6,514 bases of DNA from an uncultured Prevotellaceae bacterium (GTDB lineage Bacteria; Bacteroidota; Bacteroidia; Bacteroidales; Bacteroidaceae), in NCBI GenBank assembly GCA_947306605.1, contig CAMZHB010000100.1:1-6514 (forward strand), written 5' to 3'. This document shows, one piece after another, positions 1-5,322 of the stretch. The notes beneath the pieces are model-generated. The model worked only from the letters and a program-made list of their open reading frames with translations, made no database searches and was not told the origin of the DNA. Positions within the stretch are counted from its first letter, which is position 1. Each line of letters begins with the position of its first letter. The position numbers and the translations under genes are program-made.

Positions 1-1803
1 CAAATTGCGCTCCTGTTGGAACATCGTGCTGTCGGGAGTCAACCACGTGAGCATGTGCCTGAGTTGTTCGCACATCGGACGATAGCATTGTTGCAATTGC
101 TGGCGGTCACCATATTGGAGGTAGTATTCCCAAGGAATGGTATTCATGGCCGCTCCCCATGCCACACCACCGCCGCATGTAGGTTGCCATGGAGCCCCAT
201 TGGGCACATAACCGCTCTCGGGATTCTGTGCATCACGCATGTCACGGAGCCATTTCTGATAGAATGCCGCCGCATCGAAATTAAGCATTACCATGGCGGC
301 AGCTATCTGGCCGTCGCCGGTATAGGGCAAACGTTCACGATGAGGGCAATCACTGGCAATGCAGCCATGCATATTGTCAAGTTGTGAGCGTTGCCAAATG
401 GCATTGATGCGGTTCAACAAGTCGTTGCTGGTGTGGAATTCAGCGTTCAGGCGTACGTCTGTGTTCACGGCTTCGGCCTGTATTTGGTCTTTGGTCAGGT
501 TGTCCAATCCACTGACAACCACTTGCGAGAAAACATACCACGTGAACCGGGGCGCATAACTCTCACCCGCATCGCCACGGCAGACATATTCTTCTTTGCC
601 TACCGGCGATTCGCACACATATCTCACGTTTACTATCTGCCCTTCTTTACCCCGGATGTTTTTCAACCGCACCCATCCTGCCACCTCTTTTTCGAAGGTA
701 ATCACAAAACTGCTGTCCTGCCGTTCCAAGCGTACCGGTTGCAAAACCGCCATGATACGGTCAGCTGGTGACGTATGGGCTGTCAGTTGACCGACAGGTG
801 CAGTGGCCATGCTCACCGGCCGCCAGTCTTGCTCGCTACAGCCGGCCTCGGCCCAGTGGGGCGTCTCCAAACGGGCATCGTAAACCTCGCCGTCGTAAAC
901 ACCTGTCATGGTAATGGCCGATGGTTTCGTTATCCAGGAACCGTCAGTGACCACCGTTTCACGGGTACCGTCATCATAGGTTACCTCCAGTTGGCAGAGC
1001 AAGCACGGATTGCCAAACGACCGCACTCTATGGCTTGACGAGCGATAAAATCCATCGCCGAGGATAGCTCCTAAAGCATTATTTCCCTCGACAAGCATCG
1101 ATGTGACGTCGTAGGCCAAATACAACACACGGTATCCGCTGAAGCGCGGGTCAATGGGAATGTTGCCCTTGTCGAGATCGGTACGCACCGTGTAGTTTGT
1201 GAAATTTGGAACCAGATAGTCTTCACCCACCCGTCGGCCATTTACGTAGAGCTCAAAAAAGCCTCCCGCAGTCACGTAAACCTTCGCATGGCTCACACGC
1301 CGTTTCAGGCTAAAACTCTTTCTGAAGAGCGGCGCCCCTTGTTCCTGTGGGGCACCTATCCACTGTGCTTTCCAGTCGTCGGCATTCAGCAACCCCATAC
1401 CCCAGTGGCCCACGTCGCTCCAAGCCGAGCGGTGTCCACGGGAGTCCCAAGTCTGCACTTGCCAGTAACAGTCCTGTCCCGAAACGAGCGGTTTGCCACC
1501 GTAGGGAACCAGTGTCGAAGCATCCGACCGCATACGTCCGCTGTCCCACAGGTCGTAGTCACCGGCCTGCAGACGGTCCACCGATGAGGCCACCACCACA
1601 CGATAAGCCGTCTGACTCTCGCCGCGGACCGTTGGGTCCGTCACTTCGTTTACCCACGACAATCGTGGCCGGAGGACATCCACAACCATGGGGTCAGCCA
1701 TGTGTTCCACGGTCAACCGGCACACTCTGTACTGAGCCGACATTGCATATGCCACGCCTGAACAGAACAGCAGAATAATTAAATAGCGTTTCTTTATGTT
1801 CAT
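1..1803 (-). CDS. Secreted GH78 alpha-L-rhamnosidase, C-terminus cut off by window edge
   Basis: 601 codons are visible and the frame is still open at base 1. Family members in Bacteroidales are usually about 850-950 residues, so roughly a third is probably missing. The enzyme should hydrolyse terminal alpha-L-rhamnose from plant or microbial glycans, outside the cytoplasm. Residues 1-23 form a signal peptide: a KKR n-region, a LIILLF core, and cleavage near AYA20 or SA23-Q24. Next come an Ig/fibronectin-like N-domain (about 25-135) and a Bac_rhamnosid_N-type beta domain that opens at QWIG (147-150) and F160 and carries FELYVNGRRVG. A concanavalin-like domain contains FEKEVAGWVRL (from F370), and the (alpha/alpha)6 catalytic barrel starts near 455. 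The GH78 active-site block DCPHRERLPYTGD spans D485 to D497 and includes E490. These match the conserved Asp, Glu (general acid) and Asp. The later catalytic Glu lies beyond the edge. GCGGGVAWGAA-like and PWEYYLQYGD segments fit the Bacteroidales subfamily. The ATG at 1803 is chosen because it begins the signal peptide. It lies 16 nt after the GntR gene and has no visible promoter of its own. Confidence 0.93.
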   Translation of the reverse strand, partial: MNIKKRYLIILLFCSGVAYAMSAQYRVCRLTVEHMADPMVVDVLRPRLSWVNEVTDPTVRGESQTAYRVVVASSVDRLQAGDYDLWDSGRMRSDASTLVPYGGKPLVSGQDCYWQVQTWDSRGHRSAWSDVGHWGMGLLNADDWKAQWIGAPQEQGAPLFRKSFSLKRRVSHAKVYVTAGGFFELYVNGRRVGEDYLVPNFTNYTVRTDLDKGNIPIDPRFSGYRVLYLAYDVTSMLVEGNNALGAILGDGFYRSSSHRVRSFGNPCLLCQLEVTYDDGTRETVVTDGSWITKPSAITMTGVYDGEVYDARLETPHWAEAGCSEQDWRPVSMATAPVGQLTAHTSPADRIMAVLQPVRLERQDSSFVITFEKEVAGWVRLKNIRGKEGQIVNVRYVCESPVGKEEYVCRGDAGESYAPRFTWYVFSQVVVSGLDNLTKDQIQAEAVNTDVRLNAEFHTSNDLLNRINAIWQRSQLDNMHGCIASDCPHRERLPYTGDGQIAAAMVMLNFDAAAFYQKWLRDMRDAQNPESGYVPNGAPWQPTCGGGVAWGAAMNTIPWEYYLQYGDRQQLQQCYRPMCEQLRHMLTWLTPDSTMFQQERNL

Positions 1804-1823
1804 TACGTTTCGTTTTCCGTCAT
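1801..1823 (-). other. Six-codon mini-ORF joining the GntR stop to the GH78 start
   Basis: Between the repressor and the rhamnosidase the minus strand reads ATGACGG...ACGTAATG. The ATG at 1823-1821 overlaps the repressor's TGA in an ATGA arrangement. It opens a six-codon frame (MTENET) whose TAA (1805-1803) shares a base with the rhamnosidase ATG (TAATG). Both junctions are classic forms for termination-reinitiation coupling. The arrangement is seen directly. That it functions is inference, and a frame this short could arise by chance. Confidence 0.3.
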
Positions 1824-2176
1824 TTATCCTTTCCATAGCGTTCCAGCACCTCGCTCATGGGTATGTCCAGCGACTTCAGTTGGCGGAAAAACGCCGGCAA
1901 TTCCTCTTCGTAGAACTTTGCCTTGCGCATCTCCACAATGCGTTCACGGGCGTCGGGTGCCACAAAGTAACCCAGGCCGCGCTTGTTGTAGAGAATCTGC
2001 TGCTGTTGCAGGTAGTCGTACGACCGCACCACGGTGTTCACGTTCACCTCCACGTCAGCCGCATATTCGCGCACTGAGGGCACGCGTTCCTCCGCGGCAT
2101 AGTCGCCCCGCAGGATGCAGTCGCAGATGTACTGCGCTATCTGCATGTAAATGGGAACGGTATCCTTAAAATCCAT
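1820..2176 (-). CDS. YtrA-subfamily GntR transcriptional repressor
   Basis: A 118-residue DNA-binding regulator. The GntR winged helix-turn-helix fills residues 8-72: PIYMQIAQYI at the start, the VPSVREYA motif (32-39), the recognition-helix segment VNVNTVVRSYDYL (44-56) and the wing KRGLGYFV (65-72). Only about 45 residues follow, including a basic and acidic helix and the segment LPAFFRQLKSLDIPMSEVL. That is far too short for the FadR, HutC or MocR effector domains and is typical of the YtrA subfamily, whose members are encoded beside ABC transporters and repress them. It is the third gene of the transporter operon, with its ATG 6 nt after the permease TAG. The palindrome at 3890-3913 over the operon's presumed start site is its probable target, giving autoregulation. 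The inducing signal cannot be read from the sequence. In studied relatives it is often an envelope-active antibiotic. Confidence 0.92.
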   Translation of the reverse strand: MDFKDTVPIYMQIAQYICDCILRGDYAAEERVPSVREYAADVEVNVNTVVRSYDYLQQQQILYNKRGLGYFVAPDARERIVEMRKAKFYEEELPAFFRQLKSLDIPMSEVLERYGKDK

Positions 2177-2182
2177 AACAAA

Positions 2183-3019
2183 CTATTTAAAGCGTTTCAA
2201 CAAACCCAGGCGCGTCAGCTGAGTGCGCGCCAACTTATGGTAGGACAGCCATAGACAACACACGAACCATATCAGGCAATGCAACCACCACAAGGCAATT
2301 TTTATGTCACCCGGTGAGAAGGAGACGGTTTTCACGAGCCATTTGAACAGATTTTCAAACCACTCCGACCTCATCACGAACATGCCCAACATCACATAGC
2401 CCACGACAAACAAGGTAACCTTGTGAAACGTATGTTTCTGAAACACGATGCCGCCCAGCAGGTAGATGCCCCAAAGGAACAGTATAGTGGCCAAAAGACC
2501 GGTATTCTCGAACATCGGCAAATCAGGCAGGAACATTTCAGAAAACATCTCTTTGAGCATGGGACAGCCTATCACCTCATGACTGCCATGGAACAACGGA
2601 AGGAACGCCAGGCTCAATATCCGGGCCACGACGGTCAGCACGGGCAACAGCAGCAGGTACAACAGAATGATTCCGAGACGCGACACGAAGCGCTCCGCGT
2701 TGGTCACCGGCAACATGAAGTAGTTCTGGCGACGCTGCTTGTCGCCCAACACATCTTCAAACACTGCCGTGATCATACCGAGCATGTATCCCATATAAGC
2801 CCAGAATACCGTAGTGGATATGCTTTTTGAAAACAGCTTTTTCTTGAATTCAAAATCCGTCGAATCGATGTTGCCGACAGAGACTTGCATCATGATAAAC
2901 AACATCAGGCACAACATCACTACCAGGATGATAACCACGCGGGAGACGTGGCGCTTGCGGTTCACCATCAGGTCGTAGCGCACCAGTTCCAGCGTGCGCT
3001 TTATATTCAGTTTCTCCAT
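2183..3019 (-). CDS. ABC-2-like transporter membrane protein (permease)
   Basis: A 278-residue integral membrane protein, the likely transmembrane partner of the adjoining ATPase. Six hydrophobic segments are visible at about 27-46, 69-89, 115-140, 172-193, 200-217 and 241-259. A basic cytoplasmic N-terminus (NIKRTLELVRYDL, then NRKRH) precedes the first. Between segments 2 and 3 lies QNYFMLPVTNAERFVSR (98-114). A similar LP-x-(S/T)-x-x-E-(R/K)-F motif recurs in the membrane subunits of YtrC/D-like and related ABC-2 exporters, and may be the cytoplasmic coupling region. The C-terminus is basic (KLARTQLTRLGLLKRFK), consistent with an inside location. No extracytoplasmic binding domain is present, so export or signalling is more likely than solute uptake. 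The ATG lies one base after the ATPase TAA (TAATATG), which suggests translational coupling. The substrate is unknown. Confidence 0.88.
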   Translation of the reverse strand: MEKLNIKRTLELVRYDLMVNRKRHVSRVVIILVVMLCLMLFIMMQVSVGNIDSTDFEFKKKLFSKSISTTVFWAYMGYMLGMITAVFEDVLGDKQRRQNYFMLPVTNAERFVSRLGIILLYLLLLPVLTVVARILSLAFLPLFHGSHEVIGCPMLKEMFSEMFLPDLPMFENTGLLATILFLWGIYLLGGIVFQKHTFHKVTLFVVGYVMLGMFVMRSEWFENLFKWLVKTVSFSPGDIKIALWWLHCLIWFVCCLWLSYHKLARTQLTRLGLLKRFK

Positions 3020-3020
3020 A

Positions 3021-3875
3021 TTACTTTTCGTTTTTTGTGTCCGTAAATACCTGGTCCAACTTGTCGCCGGCTGTCAAAGCCGCATTGAAAAGCAGTTCCA
3101 GATTCAGTTTCGTCTCTTCCTCGCCGGCCTGTTTGACGAAGACGCCAGCGTCACCGCCCAAAACGTGTTGCGAATAAAGCGGCTGGGCCGTTTCGCCGGA
3201 TTCCACCATGCGGAATGCCAGCCGCTGCGTGATGTCCTCCACCCGGCGGTCGAACAACAGACGGGCACCATCGATAATGGCCACGCGGTCTATCAGCGTC
3301 TCCACGTCGGCCACTTGATGGGTCGATATCACCACCGTGCGCTCGTCGGTCATGGCACGGGCCACGGCGCGGCGGAACTGGCTTTTCGAAGGGATGTCGA
3401 GCCCGTTCGAAGGTTCGTCCAACAGCAGCAGCGGCGTGTTCGTGGCCAGTGCGAAACTCAGGACCACTTTTTTCTGCTGGCCCATGGACAATTCGCCCAA
3501 CGTCACGTCGAAGGGCAGGTCAAACTCGTTCAAACACCCGCGCAGCAGGGTCTCGCTGTAATTGGGGTAGAACGACGCGTTCAACTTCACGTAACGTTTC
3601 AGACTCACGTTCGGCAGGCGGAACGTCTCCGGCAACAGATAGAGGTCTCTCAAGGCCTCGGGCCGACGCTCGCGCATCTCCATGCCGCGGTATTTAACAC
3701 TGCCCTGCTGCGGGAACAACAGTCCCGACAGCAAATGGAGCAGCGTGCTTTTGCCCGTACCGTTCTTGCCCAACAGGCCGTACACGCGGCCGGGCTCCAG
3801 GTGGAACGTCAGGTCTTCAAACACCGCCGGACTCTTCGGTCCGTAGCGGTAATGCAAATGACTTGTTTCAATCAT
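3021..3875 (-). CDS. ABC transporter ATP-binding protein (YtrB/EcsA-like)
   Basis: A 284-residue cytoplasmic ATPase that should drive the membrane protein encoded immediately downstream. All nucleotide-binding motifs are present in order: Walker A GKNGTGKST (36-44), signature LSMGQQKK (129-136), Walker B LLLLDEP (149-155, catalytic E154), D-loop SNGLD (156-160) and switch H186 in ISTHQ. The Q-loop position reads LLPETF, with E83 in place of Gln, and the signature has LSMGQ instead of LSGGQ. Both variants occur in YtrB/EcsA/bacitracin-type ATPases and do not suggest loss of activity. Residues after about 200 form a C-terminal extension (VEDITQRLAF onward) of the kind common in ABC-2 ATPases. 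It is the first gene of the operon, about 30 nt downstream of the presumed transcription start. MIETSHLHYRYG at the ATG at 3875 is a normal start for this fold. Confidence 0.95.
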   Translation of the reverse strand: MIETSHLHYRYGPKSPAVFEDLTFHLEPGRVYGLLGKNGTGKSTLLHLLSGLLFPQQGSVKYRGMEMRERRPEALRDLYLLPETFRLPNVSLKRYVKLNASFYPNYSETLLRGCLNEFDLPFDVTLGELSMGQQKKVVLSFALATNTPLLLLDEPSNGLDIPSKSQFRRAVARAMTDERTVVISTHQVADVETLIDRVAIIDGARLLFDRRVEDITQRLAFRMVESGETAQPLYSQHVLGGDAGVFVKQAGEEETKLNLELLFNAALTAGDKLDQVFTDTKNEK

Positions 3876-3889
3876 ACGTTTATCGTTTT

Positions 3890-3913
3890 AGTGTAATAGT
3901 GTATTATGACACT
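3890..3913. promoter_or_regulatory. Palindromic operator, probable GntR (YtrA-type) binding site
   Basis: An imperfect palindrome with 9 of 12 positions symmetric. The outer arms are AGTGT and ACACT, with inner ATA and TAT blocks (AGTGTnATA...TATnACACT). Known YtrA-type operators have the same general form, GT-ending arms around an AT-rich centre closing with AC. It begins two bases after the -7 box on the minus strand and so covers the expected transcription start of the ABC operon, an ideal place for a repressor. The operon encodes such a repressor. The symmetry is seen directly and the assignment to this GntR protein is inference. Confidence 0.7.
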
Positions 3914-3914
3914 G

Positions 3915-3947
3915 CAAAAGTACGGTTTCTTTCCAATACGAACCAAA
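3915..3947 (-). promoter_or_regulatory. Bacteroidota-type promoter of the ABC-GntR operon
   Basis: On the minus strand a TTTG element (3947-3944) is followed after 21 nt by TACTTTTG (3922-3915), an exact match to the Bacteroidota -7 consensus TAnnTTTG at normal spacing from a -33 element. An A/T tract (GAAAAATTTTTTC on this strand, 3968-3956) sits just upstream and resembles an UP element. Transcription should start near 3905-3910, leaving a leader of about 30 nt before the ATPase ATG. The presumed start lies within the palindrome at 3890-3913. Confidence 0.78.
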
Positions 3948-4014
3948 CTTTTTCCGAAAAAATTTTTCATGTCGGGTCACGAAATTCACATTTCGGCAAC
4001 TGAAGGAACCGTGA

Positions 4015-4033
4015 AGTTGCGGTTTCCGCAACT
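4015..4033. repeat. Small perfect hairpin, 8-bp stem and 3-nt loop
   Basis: AGTTGCGG, TTT, CCGCAACT form a perfect stem-loop. The left arm's AGTTGC could instead pair with GCAACT at 3996-4001, so two exclusive folds are possible. On the plus strand it is followed by an A-run, and on the minus strand by TTCACGG, so neither side has a good U-tract. It lies upstream of the ABC promoter and would be transcribed only if phosphoesterase transcripts read through. Function unknown. Confidence 0.45.
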
Positions 4034-4088
4034 AAAAACGGGCTCTGTAATCCATTGTTTTACACACATGTCAGAGAAAGCAGAACAG

Positions 4089-4120
4089 AAGCGGCGTTTC
4101 AGAGTTCTGAAACGCCGCTT
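4089..4120. terminator. Strong hairpin, candidate terminator of the phosphoesterase unit
   Basis: Arms AAGCGGCGTTTCAG and CTGAAACGCCGCTT form a perfect 14-bp stem around a 4-nt loop, the strongest secondary structure in the window. On the minus strand the stem ends in CTT and continues TCTGTTCTGCTTTCTCTG-like pyrimidine-rich sequence, a weak U-tract. It lies about 90 nt after the second phosphoesterase's stop and well before the ABC promoter, the right place to insulate the two units. The poor U-tract means it may instead be a repeat element or an RNA-stabilising 3' stem. Confidence 0.5.
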
Positions 4121-4130
4121 GTAATACTCA

Positions 4131-4162
4131 AAACGGCGTCTCAAAAATCCGAAATGCCGTTT
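4131..4162. repeat. Second hairpin sharing the CGGCGT core with its neighbour
   Basis: AAACGGC (4131-4137) pairs with GCCGTTT (4156-4162). The pairing continues inward to 4142/4151 with one G-T wobble and one mismatch, leaving an 8-nt loop. Like the repeat at 4089-4120 it is 32 nt long and has an A-rich outer end, a CGGCGT core and a GAAA-type inner arm, so the two look like diverged copies of one element 10 nt apart. On the minus strand it ends GCCGTTTT then GAGTATT, so it might also aid termination. Confidence 0.5.
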
Positions 4163-4172
4163 CCGGTCAACA

Positions 4173-4196
4173 GTTTTAACACGGGAATGTTAAAAC
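4173..4196. repeat. AT-rich hairpin just after the phosphoesterase stop codon
   Basis: GTTTTAACA (4173-4181) and TGTTAAAAC (4188-4196) form a perfect 9-bp stem with a 6-nt loop, starting 11 nt after the TGA at 4210-4208. An alternative fold pairs ACGGGA (4181-4186) with TCCCGT (4203-4208), which includes the last base of the stop codon. No run of T follows on the minus strand, so it is a weak terminator candidate and may act as a 3'-end protecting structure. Confidence 0.4.
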
Positions 4197-4207
4197 CGTT
4201 AATCCCG

Positions 4208-5308
4208 TCAGTCTATCACCATGTCGAACTGGCAGCAGGAATCGGTCTGATGGGCCAGATGCCTCGTCGTTGGCGAAATGCCGAACAGAACGCTGTAGGT
4301 AGTGGCCTTTATGGTTCGGCCGTCGGGCATGAATTCGAGCAGGCGCAGCCAGCCGTCGCCGCCGTTGCCTTCCCACCCGCCGCCGAGGCACTGGATGTTC
4401 CACATCATCTGGTGGACGGAGCGTCCGGCGCTGTTCTTGTCGCAGCGGTAGGCGGTGTTGTTGACGAAGTCCTGGGGGCTGCCTGGGTGGTCATAGTCAG
4501 GGTGACCGGTGTGGCCGCACACGACCAGACGGATGTTGGCACAGGGATAAACCAGTTTGTCCCAAATGCCCTGGCCCCAGTTGCGGGGCGTAATCTTGTA
4601 GTTCTCGTTGTCGGTGCGCTCGGCCGTGGTTTCGCACAGAAAGGTGTGGGTCAGGACAATGGCCTTGTGGTCCTTGTAGGTTTTGCTTTCACAGAGTTTT
4701 TTGGCCCAGGCCAGCACCTCGTCGCGCGGCGCCCATTCCAAATTAATGATGAGCAGCCGGCCCCAATGGTCCGTCTCAAGTTCCCAGGCGGCATTTTCGA
4801 GCGAGGCGCGGCCCATGCGGTTGGGGAACGTGGAAACCAGGACGTCGGCATTGCAACGGTTGCGCTCGTAGGTGTAATAGTCGGGGAAATGGGTGAAGGG
4901 CTCGTCGCCGCGCACGTAGCCATACTCATGGTTGCCCGGCGAAATCATATAGGGCACGCGGTTGTCGAGACGTTCCAGACAATGGCTGGACCACTCCCAC
5001 ATCTGGCGGCTGGTCTGGTTGAGCATATTGCGGTTGCGCACGATGTTCTCGTTTTGTTCCACCAGGTCGCCCGTGAAGAGCACGGCCTTGATGTTGAGGT
5101 GCTCCACGTTGTCGGCAATCCAAGCCGTGGTCAGTTCGTAAAGCGGCTGGTTGATGTCGTACTTGGTGTAACCCTGCGGGTCGCCCATGACGGCAATCAT
5201 AAACGAGCCGGGGTCTTGCAGCTGCTGGCGGTCGGCGCGGTTCTGGGCAAGCCCGACGGTGTTACAGACGAGGGCCGCGATATATAATAATAGGTATCTT
5301 GTCTTCAT
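4208..5308 (-). CDS. Secreted calcineurin-like metallophosphoesterase, downstream paralogue
   Basis: 366 residues from the ATG at 5308. A signal peptide (MKTRYLLLYIAALV, cleavage near GLA21-Q22) sends it out of the cytoplasm. Metallophosphoesterase motifs occur in order: GDPQ (D43, Q45), GDLVE (D81), GNHE (N126, H127), THT (H221) and CGHTGH (H266). Two usual metal-1 ligands differ from the canonical D-x-H and GHxH: Gln45 replaces the first His, and Gly268 replaces the last, with H269 one residue later. DPQ also occurs in CPPED1/CSTP1-like proteins. The C-terminal part carries GNGGDGWLRLLEF (314-326) and FGISPTT, also present in its neighbour. The start is ambiguous. An ATG at 5326 overlaps the upstream stop as ATGA and would add six residues plus a second Met. 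The ATG at 5308 is preferred because it gives a compact signal peptide and follows AGGAC, although that spacing is tight. The substrate is unknown, and a phosphodiester or phosphomonoester is expected from the family. Confidence 0.88.
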   Translation of the reverse strand: MKTRYLLLYIAALVCNTVGLAQNRADRQQLQDPGSFMIAVMGDPQGYTKYDINQPLYELTTAWIADNVEHLNIKAVLFTGDLVEQNENIVRNRNMLNQTSRQMWEWSSHCLERLDNRVPYMISPGNHEYGYVRGDEPFTHFPDYYTYERNRCNADVLVSTFPNRMGRASLENAAWELETDHWGRLLIINLEWAPRDEVLAWAKKLCESKTYKDHKAIVLTHTFLCETTAERTDNENYKITPRNWGQGIWDKLVYPCANIRLVVCGHTGHPDYDHPGSPQDFVNNTAYRCDKNSAGRSVHQMMWNIQCLGGGWEGNGGDGWLRLLEFMPDGRTIKATTYSVLFGISPTTRHLAHQTDSCCQFDMVID

Positions 5309-5322
5309 AGTCCTGTTGTTTT

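Larger units (their letters stand above)
3876..4207. other. 332-nt intergenic region with hairpins, promoter and operator
   Basis: The only long non-coding stretch in the window. Reading along the minus strand from the phosphoesterase stop, it holds three inverted repeats (4196-4173, 4162-4131, 4120-4089), a smaller one (4033-4015), an A/T tract (3967-3957), the operon promoter (3947-3915) and a palindrome (3913-3890). I see no convincing protein-coding frame and no tRNA or recognisable riboswitch. It therefore probably serves as the 3' end of the phosphoesterase unit and the control region of the ABC operon. Confidence 0.7.

Noticed and set aside
313..351. Unusual GH78 active-site block (LPYTGDGQ instead of LGWTGDAQ)
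   Set aside because: This form is common in a Bacteroidales GH78 subgroup, and the Asp, Glu and Asp residues expected there are all kept.
16..1778. Several open frames of 64-143 codons on the plus strand across the left end
   Set aside because: The minus strand is continuously open for 601 codons and encodes GH78 domains with an intact active-site block, so these frames are shadows.
1761..1803. Lipoprotein signal at Cys14 of the rhamnosidase
   Set aside because: The residue before Cys is Phe, which does not fit a lipobox. A signal peptidase I site at AYA or MSA-Q fits better.
3600..3640. Glu83 in the ATPase Q-loop as a sign of an inactive transporter
   Set aside because: LPE in place of LPQ is frequent in YtrB/EcsA-like ATPases, and Walker A, Walker B, catalytic Glu and switch His are all intact.
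2994..3896. A 300-codon open frame on the plus strand opposite the ABC ATPase
   Set aside because: The opposite strand encodes every ABC ATPase motif. The plus-strand product is rich in His, Gln and Arg, typical of an antisense shadow, and would run into the promoter and operator.
4055..5287. A 410-codon open frame on the plus strand opposite the downstream phosphoesterase
   Set aside because: It lies antisense to a gene with a signal peptide and metallophosphoesterase motifs. Its translation shows no recognisable domain, and its length follows from the codon bias of the true gene.
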